DNA of 64,000 bases from Pythium myriotylum (lineage: Eukaryota; Oomycota; Peronosporomycetes; Pythiales; Pythiaceae): NCBI GenBank assembly GCA_023091665.1, contig JALJCQ010000003.1, positions 1,178,001 to 1,242,000 of the forward strand, read 5' to 3'. Position 1 is the first letter of the stretch; each line of letters starts with the position of its first letter. Of this stretch, positions 50,272-61,584 are shown one piece after another. The notes beneath the pieces were generated by a model, which did not search any database, was not told where the DNA came from, and saw only the letters and a list, made by a program, of their open reading frames with translations. Made by a program: the position numbers and the translations under genes.

Positions 50272-53156
50272 GTCGACGAGAATGCGATCTCCTTTGGAGT
50301 TTGTGGGAATAGGAACTTCAGAACCGTTACACTGAGAATCAAGTCTTGAATTGTGGCGAACGTCACCCCGCTTCCGTCGTCATCGAGCGATACCAACCAC
50401 CCACCTACTTCATTTCCATTCTTCTCAATCTTCGCCGTTACAGGAACAAACTGAACGCCCTGGTGCTCCGTAACGTACACTATAACAAAACACCGGAGCC
50501 TTGTTTCACTGAAACGAATGAGAAACGTTCCTGGTGGAGCTTGCTGAAGCATTGTAACGCACGTTCCTTTCGAAAGAAAGCCATGCAGAAGGCGTGGCTG
50601 TGTGAAGCTCCAGAGCTTTGAGTACACGACACACTCTACAAGCGGGGGAAACCATCGCCAAAACTGGACGAACATACCCAGCTCCACATTTCCGTTAAGT
50701 TGGAAGGGAGCACGACCGGAGTTCCCCCAGACGAGGGTGCTCTTGGTGAGGAAGTCAATGGAGCGCGCGGATAAAGGACGTTTCGCTGCATCAGCCTTGA
50801 GCTTGGTCGCGAAGTATCGACAAATGGAAGGTGCAAGCCAATCCATTGGAATGGTACGAATGGTATCAAGGCGCTTCATAACTGCAGGAGTATTGCTGTT
50901 CTCATCAACCCCCGAGTTGGTGACGAGCGCAGTTGCCCAAACGATACGGCCTTCTTCGTCGTCTATGGTGGCCTTTAGCGACTCGGCAAGATTGAGTATG
51001 CACAGCTCAACTTGCGAGAGCACATTCGTCGGAGAAGATTCGGAACCTGGTTGGCGAAAAAATCCGTTTTCACTTTGTGAAAACTCCAGTCGCGGGCGGA
51101 GAATTTCGGGTCCGTGCATCTCGCTGTGCGACCGCTCAGCAGCATCATGCCCCGGGTCACTTCGCGAGTTCTGCAGTTTTAAGTGATTACCAAACTGACC
51201 CGATAAAACGATGTCTGAGTCGTCTGTGCTGGTGAAAGCTTGAGCCTCTTCGTCCTGATCGCGCACTCGGAGAGGGATAGTGGGCATCGAAGCCCAGCGC
51301 TCATGCTGATGTGGATGAAGGTGATTATGGCTCAGTCCATGGTGATGGTGGTGAGCTGTCGGAGGGTGGGTCTCAATGTGACATTCTTGAGGTAAAACTG
51401 AGAAGCACTGAGGATGGTTTTCACTGCTATCTTCGACTGCGAGCCCTGCAGTCACTGATGGGATAATGTAGTTCAAGAATTCGTGCTTGTCAAGTTCCAT
51501 GTCCTTCTTCTCTAAAAATTGCGCAACTGCACAGATCGACCGGGGATGCCCCATCAAACCACGAATAATAGGGTGTTCGGCAAATGCTGTCAAGTCCGAG
51601 GTACCGCCCATCTCATGCGCCTTGAGGCGACGCGGCGCTCGCAGAGTGAAGAGCAAGGCGGCATCGGCTGGTGGGAGATGGTCCACTGCTATAATCTTTT
51701 CTGAGACACCGTCCATAGCTCCGATCTTACCATCACCAGTAATTAGAATAGTCAGCTCGCTAACTCGTCGAAGCAACTGCGCAATAACGGCACGAAACTG
51801 AGGGTGTCGTCGAGTCTTTCGGTTGCACCCATCAAGAATAAGGAGGAAAGACCCGTCAACACATTGCTGGCGAACGAGGTTCGCAAGATCGAGGTCATTA
51901 CCAGCCTTCACTCCGAAAGCCCGAGCTATAAGTGTGATGACTGAAGGCTCCTGAGCGAGTGCGGAATCTCCGCACTTTGGAACCGTTGGCGTCGATTCCT
52001 CCAGTCTCATAAAATAAATGTGCTTGTATACGCGGCGATCAGTCGCGTACCTCGCACACTGCAGTGCAATCTCGGTTTTCCCGATACCGCGGTCTCCAGT
52101 GATGCTAACGAGTCGCGCTCCTTCAACAAGGGACTTGTAGACTTGATGCACCTCCAATGAACGTCCCACAAAGACTTCTGCCACCGCATCACAATCATTA
52201 CCCGGAGGAGGTAGAGAATTCTCGACGAAAGATCCGTCTCCGGCATCTCGAAAGAGTCCTTCCGTGTGGTCGCCGTGACCCAGGAGTTTGAACTTGGAGT
52301 TGCCTGCACTGCTCGTAATGGAGATATCCGCCTGTACCTGGCCGATCTCAAACGCCCGCGCGACCGAGTGTCCAGCAAAAAGCGCGGTATAAAAGGCCTT
52401 CGAGAACTCCATCGCCTTCTTATCGAGCACTTTGTCGTCCTTGGAGACAACTACGACATGTGGTACCCCAGCCGTGACGAAAGCCTCGGCGACGCTTTCG
52501 CTATGACACGCGCTCAGAAACACAAGTTTGACGGGCACGCGCGGCGGCGGATGCAGCGAAATCCACCCGCGCTCGACTTCTGTCGTCGCAATCTCTTCAC
52601 TGCTGTCTTCCTCCTCGTCGTCGTCACCCCCAGCCGTGCTGTCCATGGACCTTGCTGGCAGCCGCCGACTCAGCATCGCCCGCAATCTCGCTTTGACCGG
52701 GGCTGGCGGCGGCGGCTGCATGACCTTGCTGTCGCTGAGGCGCTCCTTGGGCGGCGACTGGCGCAGCTCCATGCCACCAGCGAGCAGCAGGTCTTTGAGC
52801 CCTTGCTGCGAGATGAACTGGGCTTCGCATTTCTTGTTCTCGAAGATGACTTTGCCGGGCACGCCGTGGCCCGAGAAGTGGAGCGCGCGGCAGCCGAAGG
52901 AGAGCACCTTGCGGAACGTGTGGAGGTCGGCGACCTCGGAGTGCCAGACGATGTTCTTCTTGGCCTCGCGCAGACACTGCACGAGCAGCTTGCGCTCTTC
53001 TTTGACGTCGATGATGTCGACGGGCTCGAGTCCGCTGCTGCTGAGCGCGTCGAGCGACGGCGCCGCGCTGCTGCTGAGGCTGCGCCACTCGGCGCCGCTG
53101 CGCCGCCGCACGACGAGCGGCGACGAGTGCAGGTGCGCGAATATCGGCGTCGCCAT
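50265..53156 (-). CDS. CHAT protease - STAND NTPase - STAT-type SH2 protein
   Basis: A 963-residue single-exon protein. Residues about 45-295 form a CHAT (caspase-like) domain with catalytic His97 in HFSGHG and Cys217 in FLSACHSE, with an acidic loop inserted at about 135-200. Residues about 325-560 form a STAND-type NTPase: FVGR at 329-332, Walker A GDRGIGKT (354-361) and Walker B FLLILDG (437-443). A His-rich linker follows (601-620). The C-terminus (about 770-960) is STAT-like: an FWRWFPPLVE linker, GFLSK, then an SH2 core PPGTFLIRFSE with phosphotyrosine-binding Arg881. It has no signal peptide or membrane segment. Predicted role: NLR-like sensor whose protease is gated by NTP binding and phosphotyrosine recognition. 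That is inference; the substrate is unknown. Confidence 0.88.
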   Translation of the reverse strand: MATPIFAHLHSSPLVVRRRSGAEWRSLSSSAAPSLDALSSSGLEPVDIIDVKEERKLLVQCLREAKKNIVWHSEVADLHTFRKVLSFGCRALHFSGHGVPGKVIFENKKCEAQFISQQGLKDLLLAGGMELRQSPPKERLSDSKVMQPPPPAPVKARLRAMLSRRLPARSMDSTAGGDDDEEEDSSEEIATTEVERGWISLHPPPRVPVKLVFLSACHSESVAEAFVTAGVPHVVVVSKDDKVLDKKAMEFSKAFYTALFAGHSVARAFEIGQVQADISITSSAGNSKFKLLGHGDHTEGLFRDAGDGSFVENSLPPPGNDCDAVAEVFVGRSLEVHQVYKSLVEGARLVSITGDRGIGKTEIALQCARYATDRRVYKHIYFMRLEESTPTVPKCGDSALAQEPSVITLIARAFGVKAGNDLDLANLVRQQCVDGSFLLILDGCNRKTRRHPQFRAVIAQLLRRVSELTILITGDGKIGAMDGVSEKIIAVDHLPPADAALLFTLRAPRRLKAHEMGGTSDLTAFAEHPIIRGLMGHPRSICAVAQFLEKKDMELDKHEFLNYIIPSVTAGLAVEDSSENHPQCFSVLPQECHIETHPPTAHHHHHGLSHNHLHPHQHERWASMPTIPLRVRDQDEEAQAFTSTDDSDIVLSGQFGNHLKLQNSRSDPGHDAAERSHSEMHGPEILRPRLEFSQSENGFFRQPGSESSPTNVLSQVELCILNLAESLKATIDDEEGRIVWATALVTNSGVDENSNTPAVMKRLDTIRTIPMDWLAPSICRYFATKLKADAAKRPLSARSIDFLTKSTLVWGNSGRAPFQLNGNVELGMFVQFWRWFPPLVECVVYSKLWSFTQPRLLHGFLSKGTCVTMLQQAPPGTFLIRFSETRLRCFVIVYVTEHQGVQFVPVTAKIEKNGNEVGGWLVSLDDDGSGVTFATIQDLILSVTVLKFLFPQTPKEIAFSSTY

Positions 53157-53255
53157 CGTGCCCTTCCTCGCAAGACCCCACCGAGGAGCGAAGTGAGCGT
53201 TACGAACCGACAGCGTTCCGCAGATAGGAACTCCCCACCTCCCCCGTGCCCGCCC
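53157..53255. promoter_or_regulatory. Bidirectional promoter region (CHAT-SH2 gene / CFAP57)
   Basis: Only 99 bp separate the two divergent start codons, so the genes must share promoter DNA. No TATA box is seen. Confidence 0.5.
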
Positions 53256-56200
53256 ATGAAGCCAACTTCAAGCATGGAGGAGGCGCCGCTGGACGTAGTC
53301 ACGCCGCTGGGCGGCAGCGGCGTGGCCGCGCGCGTGCGCGACGCCGTGCTCGTGCTCGACCGCAGCGAAGTGCTCGTGGCGCTCGGCAAGTTCGCCGTCG
53401 TCCACAACGTCCACGCGCAGGAGCTCACGGTGCTCGCCGGCCAGCAGGACGCCAGGAGCCGGCGCAGAGCCGACCACGGCGCCGCGCTCGGCGACATCTC
53501 GGCCATGGCGCTGGACGGGAAGCGACTGCATCTCGCGGTCTGCCGCGCAGCGACGGGCGACAGCGGCGCCGCGACCGTGGCGATCCACTCGCTGAAAGGG
53601 TTCTCGACGCCGCCGACGTCCACGCGAAGACAGCGAGGCTCGCGACTGAAGACGCTGAGCTTTGCCGGCGCGGACCACTTTTGCGGCGTAGCCATGTCGA
53701 CAGACGGCAAGCTTGTGTGCTGCCAGAGCGCGAACGCGAGCTGGACGCTCGTCGTTTGGGACTGGAGTCGCGAGCGGCAGATCGCCGTCGCTGACGTGCA
53801 CTGCAAGGTCTCGCGCGTGCGCTTCAATGTCATTGACATGGCACAGATTTCGACGAGCGGTGGCAACCAACTCAAACTCTGGACGCTCAGCGAGTATACG
53901 CTCAAGAGCATCGCGAGCTTCAAGTCAGGGGATGAGACGCGTGTTCGGCACAAGATGGCGAACTACGCGGACCACGTGTGGCTACCAGACGACTGCTTGA
54001 TTGCGCTGCTGAACGACGGCAGTGTGCAGCTTATCATCAATGGGGAGCTAATACAGACTGTCCCCGCGTTAGTGGGTGGGGCGCAAGCGCATTGCATCGT
54101 GACGCAGAACAACGGGGAGGCAGGAGTCATTGTTGGTGGCTCAGGTGGTGCGATTGCATTGCTGAGAGTTGTAACCAAGTTGATGAAAACTAATGAAAAG
54201 GAAATGCATCTCCAGCGACGTATGACGATGTCCAATGCGTGAGTGCGTCTTCGCAGGAATGCTGATGGAGCGGCGCTAACGTATTAACCAGTGAACAGAT
54301 CTTCCGTATGGGAATCGATTCCACTGGCTCCTTTCTCGTCTGTAGCACAGACAAATTCTACGGATACTACGATCTGACCAATCAGTGTCTCTTACTAGGC
54401 GAGGACGAGGTAGGAGATCCTTCGCCAAGGCGGCGCATTCACAATTTCTGCTGCTCACGTCATTTTCGCGTATAGATCTTGAGTCTGACACCGCTCACTT
54501 CTACTCCATTCATCTCTCATGTCAAAGCTCAGTCTCTGAGCATTGCCACTCGACGGCCTTGTTTCACAGCCCTCACCAAGCTATCTAGTGGTAGTGATTC
54601 TTTCTTCGTTTGGAACCAGTTTGATGGCCACGAGTGTTTTGTGTCTCATTCCACAGAAGCCCATGCGTCTCCAATATGCTTGGACATTCATCCCGGCGGG
54701 ACAGAGATTGTGGTCGGCTTCAACTCAAAAGTTGTCATTTATTACCTCCTCCATGACACCTTGAAAGTCGCGTTTGAGGCTCCCACCAAGCACGTTTCGC
54801 ATGTAGCTTACAGTATTAGTGGCAGCCACATGATTCTTGGAGTATCCCTGTCGCGCGCAATCTACGTCTACCGAACGTGCTCTCGACATAAGCGAGAACC
54901 CGAACTACAGGGTTCCTTCCAAAGTGTTGTGGAGAACATCGACAGTCTATGTTGGTCGATGAATGACCGAAGTTTTTTCTACAGCGAGAGTGGAGATAAC
55001 GCCGAGATTCGCCACTGTCGTTTTCCTGAAACAGACTCCGGCGATGTTGAAGAGAGCATTACGATTCACAGTGCGACAAAGTTCCTGCATGGTTCAAACA
55101 GATGCATTGGGTACGTATGCAGTCGTGTACAACATGATAGCCATGAATACGTTCTTTTCTCCGTGGAAAAGGCCACTCCAGCCATTCATTCAGTCGTTTC
55201 AGATCGGTATTTGAATCCGAAGCGTGGGTCATCTCATCTGCGCGCGTTCTTGAATGGCGATCTCTCACGCGACACGCTCTTTATTGGTGAGAATGCTGGG
55301 ATAAATCTCGGTTATGACGTGACGGCGATCTCGGGTGGCCCAGGAAATATGCTATTAGTTGGAACAGGAGAAGGATTGGTTATGTTGCTGTATTGGAAGC
55401 AGGGAGCCCTGAATCCTGATGGATCACGGAAAGTGTTCTTGATGACGACACAGCGCGTTGTTGATTTGCATCCATCACCAGTGGTTGGTGTTGTTTACTC
55501 ACCGATATCGAAGTCCATGATATCGAGCGATGAACGAGGCGTCATCTTGGTTTCATGTATCACTCGATGTAGCGAAGAAGGTAAACAACTCAATCGTAAA
55601 CATCGTTTACATCTAATGGGACCAAGCTTGGATCAAGCAACAGATGACGATGTACCGAGCACAGAACCGTCACATGCTTTCCGAAGTGTATGCCAAGCCG
55701 ACGAGATCGCGGTGTATGATCGCAACACTATTGAGTTGCGAAAACTCAGGCAAATGGACATAGAAGGTGAACTCCAGCAAGTCAAACTCGAGAATGAAAT
55801 GCTAACCAAACAAATTCATGAGCAAAAGCGATGCACCGAGGACCGGATTAAAGCGGAAGTTCAGAAGCAATTAAGCTACGCTGAAGCCCAAGAACGCACT
55901 ATTGTGTCCGAGTGGGCAGACCGTTTTCGCTCGTCCAAAGAAGAGTACGAAGCGAACGTTGCGTCTTTACGTCGTGACGCACAGATGGCACGGGACCAAT
56001 ATTTGGCAAGCACTGAGAGGCTCCAATCTGAAAGCGAACGTTTGAAAATACAGCTCACATTAGCACAACAAGCCATTGAAGATCTCAAGTTTGGAGTTCA
56101 AGAAAAAGAGATAGATCTCCGTCAAGACTTTGAACGACGGCTTCACGAAACTCAAACTAGAAGTCAAGAAGAGCGTGGACGACTGCAGAACCAGTTAGAT

Positions 56201-57382
56201 AAAACCAAACATCAGCTTCGTGAGGCGCTTGAGCAAATAGATGAAGATCACCTCACACAAGTATCGCTTTTGTCTTCAAACGTTGACCACGAGAAGAAAC
56301 AAGCAGCGGATCAGCTTGGCCATATACAAGGAAAAATGGCCGCTCTTCACCAAGAAGTCAAAATGCTCTTGGCTGCACTCAATCAAAAAGACCATGAGCT
56401 TTACCTTCTTCATGAGCAACAACATCGTGATCAAGGCGAGATTGCAAATCTAAAAGAACAACTGAGACGAGAAAAAGATCACTGTAACCAACTTTCGTGT
56501 GAGAAAAATGAGCTTCAAGCGGCAGCGCACGAGCAAAAGATAGTCCGAGAAAACTTGCAGCGTCTTAACAATGTCCATCGTTCCCAAATTGAAATGCTGC
56601 AGAGAAATTTGCTGCCGAAGGAAAGAGAGCTGGAGCAAATGCAAACACATCTGAACCAACTGCACTCGGTCAATCAAGAGGTGGTGATTCAGGCGAATCT
56701 GAGCGACCGCTTGCGAAAGGAAAGCACATCGAGAGCAAAGCAAAACGATATGGATGTAAAGGTATCACAAGATCTGCTTGAACATGTCCGTAACTCGATA
56801 GTTGTCCTTCAAGACGAACTTGGCGAGCTTGTGAAACGCAGCGCTATCCAGGAGAAAAGCACTATCGTTGGTGAGGTCATGAGGATTCACAAGAGAATTA
56901 CGAGGCAGATGGATGCTCTACAAGGTCGCGATGGACGAGTGGAAGAAGTTAGTGCTGAACTTCACCGCCAGAACCGCTTTTTGCTGAAAACAAAACAGCA
57001 CCAACGCCATCAAGCAGAGATCTCACACAAAGAGAAGCATAAACTTGTCTCAGCTCTCTCATTTCAGAATGCGACACTCATGAACGATATAAATGCATTG
57101 CGTAAACAGAACAAGGAGCTGGTCCGAATGCTCCGACACCCCGGCAAAGTTGACGCAATGAAACACAACACAGTCGAAGGAGTCGATGCAGAGTGCGTGG
57201 CTCCTCGTGAACAAGAAGAAGTTGATGGAAGGGAGGTACTGATTGGAAATCCCCTCCGCATGCTACGTCCTGGCTCGGCAACTACCTATCGAGGGTCTTC
57301 TAGATTGCAGCAGATAACTCGTCGATCAGCATCAATACGGCCAAAATCAGCATCTACTCGTTCAGATTTCATCAAGCGATGA
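53256..57382 (+). CDS. CFAP57: Cilia- and flagella-associated protein 57 (WD40 plus coiled coil)
   Basis: Exons 53256-54238, 54292-54409 and 54476-57382 give about 1335 residues. Introns are 53 and 66 nt (GTGAGT...CAG, GTAGGA...TAG). The first ~780 residues are WD40 repeats: WTLVVWDW, LKLWTL, ILVSC, with CLDIHPGGTEIVVGF recalling CFAP57. The remaining part, to about 1290, is a long coiled coil of Gln/Glu/Lys heptads starting near ELRKLRQMDIEGELQQ, followed by a basic tail with SRLQQITRRSASIRPKS. CFAP57 anchors inner-arm dynein g near the nexin-dynein complex in the axoneme. Its presence implies a flagellated life stage. The neighbour on the right is another axonemal gene, PACRG, converging at 79 bp. 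Confidence 0.85.
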
Positions 57383-57461
57383 CACTTGAGTTCAAAACGC
57401 AACGAGTTTTGCATTATATTTCATTCATCAATCAGGACTCACTCATTGCAAGAGATGCGCT

Positions 57462-58655
57462 CTATCCGACGCAAACACTTTGGTATGTGGGTACTAAATA
57501 CTTGATGTTGATGAATGCATCATCACCACCGTGAGTTTCCATGATCTCGAGCGTTTGCTGGATGAGATCGCCAAGGTTGATCTGCTTGCGCTGCCCATAG
57601 TCGATTGCATCTCCTAAGTTGTCTAACGTCAACGCCAAGGGTTAGTAGTGCACAGCGCCGATTGGATTCGAGCGTTACGACACCCACCGTTCTTCCGGAT
57701 GAAGATGTTTAGCACCGGCAAGATCTGGCGGTAGTACGGAACCATTGCTTGGCCAATGAGCCCTGGACCGTTTCCCGGTTGTGCCGCCGATTCGCACGTG
57801 ACCATGAGCTGCAGGATATGGAGGGTTTTCACGATGATCTGCGCGCTGCGCGTGTTGAGCGCATTTTTGATAGGGATAATGAGCTGCGGGATGACAGGCA
57901 GCACTTTGGTGCTAGCGTTGATGAGCATGTCTTTGATGCCTTGCTCTGAGAGGAACGCGTATGGCTCCTCGACCTCTCGCAGACCATCGAAGAAGATTGG
58001 GAGGTAATGGTGAAAGTCAAGCTGAATGGTCAATGCAAGAGTTAGCGCCTATCAGTGAGTTTAGGTAGTAGAGACTAACCTTAGTGATGTCGACTTTCCA
58101 TGCGACCATATTGCGCACACCTCCATGATCGATCTGGATGGGTAGGTCGCCACGCTCGTAGAATCGCCGAAAAGACGTGTCCGGTGGATTGGGTCGTTCC
58201 TTGAAAGCAAGTCGCTGTGTCTTGGAACGCGGCGAGCTCAGACTCTCGTGCTTCTCCAGCTTGGTTCGTTCGACATCGACCGAGCCGCCGTTGCCCGTAT
58301 TCTTGCGCAGAAACTGGTCAGTCGTGTGTGGCTTCGACGGGCGTGACACGGAGAATGCGCTGATATGCTGCGAGTCATCTTCGTTTGACGATGATGTGCG
58401 CCGCTTTGGGACAACGACCGTCGTGTCGAAACAGCTCCCTGTCTCCGGCAGCGCCACCTGCTTGGGTACGATGCGGGTGCTGACGTTCGGGATGCGCGAC
58501 ATGAGACCGAGAGAAACAGGAATGGCGCCGTGTGGCCACCGCACCAGCGATCCGAGCAGGTCTCGAAGGCGAATGCTCAAGACAGGACGCTGGGTCTCCA
58601 AGCTGAGCACAAGAGGCTCCCCAAATATAGTCTCGACAAGATCGGAAGCTGCCAT
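57462..58655 (-). CDS. PACRG: Parkin co-regulated gene protein (axonemal inner-junction protein)
   Basis: Exons, on the minus strand: 58655-58080, 58021-57688 and 57622-57462, giving about 356 residues. Introns are 58 nt (GTTAGT...CAG) and 65 nt (GTGGGT...TAG). The core reads [23 protein letters not shown], split here as [32 protein letters not shown] and [14 protein letters not shown], then [32 protein letters not shown] and, in the last exon, [23 protein letters not shown] and [13 protein letters not shown]. That is the full PACRG helical-repeat fold. The first ~125 residues are an extra N-terminal region not seen in the animal protein. PACRG bridges A and B tubules at the doublet inner junction. 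Confidence 0.92.
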
Positions 58656-58737
58656 CTTAGGAGCAAGCGTTTTTCAACCAACCAACCCAAACATGTACAG
58701 CTTTGACCCCATCCCTTCTCCACCTAGGAACTCAACG

Positions 58738-60256
58738 TCACGTCCACTCGATGCGCGCGCGAGGGTACCGTCTCTTGATGATCGAGGCGTACCGAAGCGT
58801 CGTCTCGAAGTCCGCGCACGCGCCGATGTTGATGCGTCGTAGTGCTGCAACGTCTGACTTGAGGGAAATAAGAGTGGCGAAAGCGTCGGTCGTGAGCTGG
58901 TTGAGTGCCTTGAGGTTGAGGTCCTCGAGTTTGTGGCACTTGGCAACGATCTCTGTGAGACCGATGTCTGTAATGTTGTAGCAGAACTCAAGTGAGAGCG
59001 TCTGCAGCTTTGCGGCGTGGCAAGCAATCGTGGTAGCACCGTCGTCGTCGATCTGCACACAGCCCTGAAGTTTGAGGCTTCTGAGCGACTGGCATGCCGA
59101 AACGATTCTGTCTAGGTCGGCGTTCCGGAGAGTCCGACACATACTTAGATCGAGCGCAATCAACTGAGAACAGCAGGCGATCGCCGAGAAAGCAGCCTCG
59201 CACAGCGTTACGAGCGCCCGCGCGGCGATTGAGCGAAGCGTCGCGGCGTTGCGCGAGATGAGAGCCCTGGCGCCATCGCCTCTCAGCTGGGCACACCCAC
59301 TCATATCGACCAACTCGAGCTGGTGTGAGATACGCGAGACGTGCTTGTCTAGCGTCGTGAAGTCTTGGTCAAAGACGCGCGGGCAGTTGGCGAAGGATAA
59401 CTCGGTGAGCAAGGGCTGCGTTCTAAGGAGGAAGCGGAGCGCTAGTCCCGATATCTGCGGATATCACATCGGATCAGAGAGGCGACGTCATGTCCACATC
59501 AAGAGGGATTGGACTACCTTCAAGCATCGGTCGACAACGACTCGCATGAGTGTCTTAGGTTTGCGGAACCCTAGCTGAGCGATCGAACGGTCGGAGATGC
59601 GGTGGCACATCGACAGGTCTAGTTCACGTAGATGGTCACATGCAGCTGCGACGGCGATGACCCCGTCGTCACAGACGCGAGAGCAGCCTGAGAGATCCAG
59701 AGACCGCAGCTTTCGGCACGAGCGAGCCAGCTGCTGGAGAAGACTTGACGTGAGCTTGACGCAGTGCAGCGCAAGAGCCGTCAGCTCCGTACACGCTGTC
59801 AGCGAGGCCAGCGCCGCATCGTCCGTGTGCCTCGACTCGATCTCAATGCACTTGATGCGAGTGCAGCCGACGCCGTCCACCAGTCGAGTCAACACGAGCG
59901 AGTCGACGCGTGGGCCGTAGAGCTTGAAAGCCTCGAGTTTGGACGAGCTGTTGCTGCCCGCAACGCTCGCGAGGGTGCCAACGACGTGGTCGAGCTCCGA
60001 GTCGCCTAGGCACCAGGTCTGTTCACCGGAAAGACACGCCGTGAGCACTCTACTCTCGCCCGGCTCCCAGTGGCCACCTACGCACCAGATCGAGCGCTCG
60101 GTCGCCGTGGATGGAGCGCCACGCGAGCTGGCGCCAGCGCCGAGACACGCGTGCGAGCGAGTAGAAGCGGTCGCGCAGCGGCAGAAACGAGCAGAGCAGC
60201 GCCGCGCACAGCGCATCGGGCAGCGCGAGCGTGGGATCGCAGCGCGCAGCCGCCAT
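58738..60256 (-). CDS. F-box / leucine-rich-repeat protein (FBXL type)
   Basis: Exons, on the minus strand: 60256-60086, 60018-59518 and 59454-58738, giving about 462 residues. Introns are 67 and 63 nt with GT-AG ends, both in phase 0. Residues about 8-50 form an F-box (LALPDALCAALLCSFLPLRD, then SLARVSRRWRQLAW). The rest is cysteine-containing LRRs of the AMN1/FBXL2/Grr1 type: LRSLDLSGCSRVCDDG, LRELDLSMCHRISD, LRSLKLQGCVQIDDDG and LQTLSLEFCYNITDIG. F-box/LRR proteins are substrate adaptors of SCF ubiquitin ligases. Some flagellates use an FBXL-like protein (DRC6/FBXL13) in the axoneme, which the neighbours CFAP57 and PACRG make worth testing, but the sequence alone does not show it. Confidence 0.85.
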
Positions 60257-60374
60257 CGCGTTCAGATGCCGACAGCTTCAACATCCGCGTCGTTTCGACG
60301 CGATCACATGATCCGAATACTAGCCCTTGCGTTCACGGACCTTCTCAATAGAAGAGCAGTGGGCTCTGTCTGAC
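60257..60374. promoter_or_regulatory. Bidirectional promoter region (F-box/LRR gene / DUF726 gene)
   Basis: 118 bp between divergent ATGs, AT-richer than the flanks. No specific element is recognised. Confidence 0.45.
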
Positions 60375-61577
60375 ATGACCGACTTCTTCCGCGACGACCT
60401 CCGCGAGCTCGCGCGCAAAGGCCTGGTCGGCGCTGCCGAGCAGCTCGAGTGGGAGGCGTCGCTCTCTTCTGCTGAGGGCCGCGACGAGCGGCTGCCGCAG
60501 CTTCGCGCGCTCTTCCATGCGGAGCTCGACGCGCTGGTCGAGCAGATCCGCGTGACGCAGAATGCGCAGCACGAGCAGACTCTGCAGCAGTCGGACCTCG
60601 TGGCCGTCGCAGCCGGAGGTCTGCTTGGCGCGCTCAACTCTTGGATGCGACCGTCCCCAGCGCCGACCTCGACCGCCAAGAGCTCTTCTACGTCGCTCTG
60701 GGCCAGCGCGTTCGACGCGGCCCAGGCCTCACTCAACGTCGTGCGACAGCGACGCGTTCTCGAATACCTGCACATCCAGCACATCAGAGGCGACGAGTCT
60801 CGCGCAGAGCGCGTGCTGCTGTGCATCAACGGGTTCATGACGCAAGGAGGGGACCCGAGCCGCAACTGGTCGGTCTGGGCGCCGCCGGAAGACCCGAGCG
60901 TCGTGCTCTACGCCGTCAAGTGGGAGGCTGGAGACTCGCGCGCGTGGAACGAGTTCTGCGCACATGCCCACGACAACCTCAAGAGCGCCGCGTCGTCCTC
61001 ATCGTCGACAGCGCACGAGTTACTCACCCATTTCACGGGCAACCCGTGGCACAAGGCCCAGGACAAGGCGGAGCAGGTCGGCATCCTGCTGGCGCAAGTG
61101 CTCGCGGCGAAACCAGCCTTTGTGCGTGCGCGCAAAGTCACGCTGATGGGCCACTCGCTTGGTGGGGCCGTCATCTACAGCGCTCTCCAAGAGCTCGCTC
61201 GGTTGCGTCGAGCCGGGCGAATCACCACAGAGGACGGACCGTTCGTTCACAGCGCTCTCTTCTTCGCTGGAGCGTTTAACCCCGGTCGCGACGAGCTTCA
61301 CACTATGATGCGAGAGATATCTCCAGAGGGGAGACTCATCAACGTCTTCTCGCAGCAAGACGATGTGCTCACGAAGCTCTTCTGGGCGATCCAGCTCCAA
61401 GGCGGCGACGCGGTGGCTGCCGGCTGCGCTCCGCTCAAGTTTCCAAGTGGATATGACCACGGACTCAATATCGACGTGTCGGATCTCGTGGAGCCGCGCG
61501 TGTCCAATCAGTTTGGCCACAGCTACGGGCAGCACATGGAGGCGATTCGCGCTCGCGTGCTGCAACAACTGAAATGA
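60375..61577 (+). CDS. TMCO4-like DUF726 alpha/beta-hydrolase family protein
   Basis: A 400-residue single-exon protein. The start chosen is MTDFFRDDL; the frame is open 16 codons upstream without a better ATG. The N-terminal ~130 residues are helical. Then come LLCINGFMTQGGD, WAPPEDPSVVLYAVKWEAG and the nucleophile elbow LMGHSLGGAVIYSALQEL (GHSLG, Ser expected nucleophile), followed by SALFFAGAFNP and a late conserved His region NQFGHSYGQHM. This matches the DUF726/TMCO4 family, usually annotated as putative membrane-associated hydrolases, but I see no clear transmembrane helix apart from a short Ala/Gly-rich segment near 75-90. Function unknown. The stop is 7 bp from the convergent TPR gene. 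Confidence 0.72.
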   Translation: MTDFFRDDLRELARKGLVGAAEQLEWEASLSSAEGRDERLPQLRALFHAELDALVEQIRVTQNAQHEQTLQQSDLVAVAAGGLLGALNSWMRPSPAPTSTAKSSSTSLWASAFDAAQASLNVVRQRRVLEYLHIQHIRGDESRAERVLLCINGFMTQGGDPSRNWSVWAPPEDPSVVLYAVKWEAGDSRAWNEFCAHAHDNLKSAASSSSSTAHELLTHFTGNPWHKAQDKAEQVGILLAQVLAAKPAFVRARKVTLMGHSLGGAVIYSALQELARLRRAGRITTEDGPFVHSALFFAGAFNPGRDELHTMMREISPEGRLINVFSQQDDVLTKLFWAIQLQGGDAVAAGCAPLKFPSGYDHGLNIDVSDLVEPRVSNQFGHSYGQHMEAIRARVLQQLK

Positions 61578-61584
61578 ATTACGA

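Noticed and set aside
52266..53255. Upstream extension of the CFAP57 frame (330 codons)
   Set aside because: It is antisense to the CHAT-SH2 coding region; the WD40 protein plausibly starts at the ATG at 53256.
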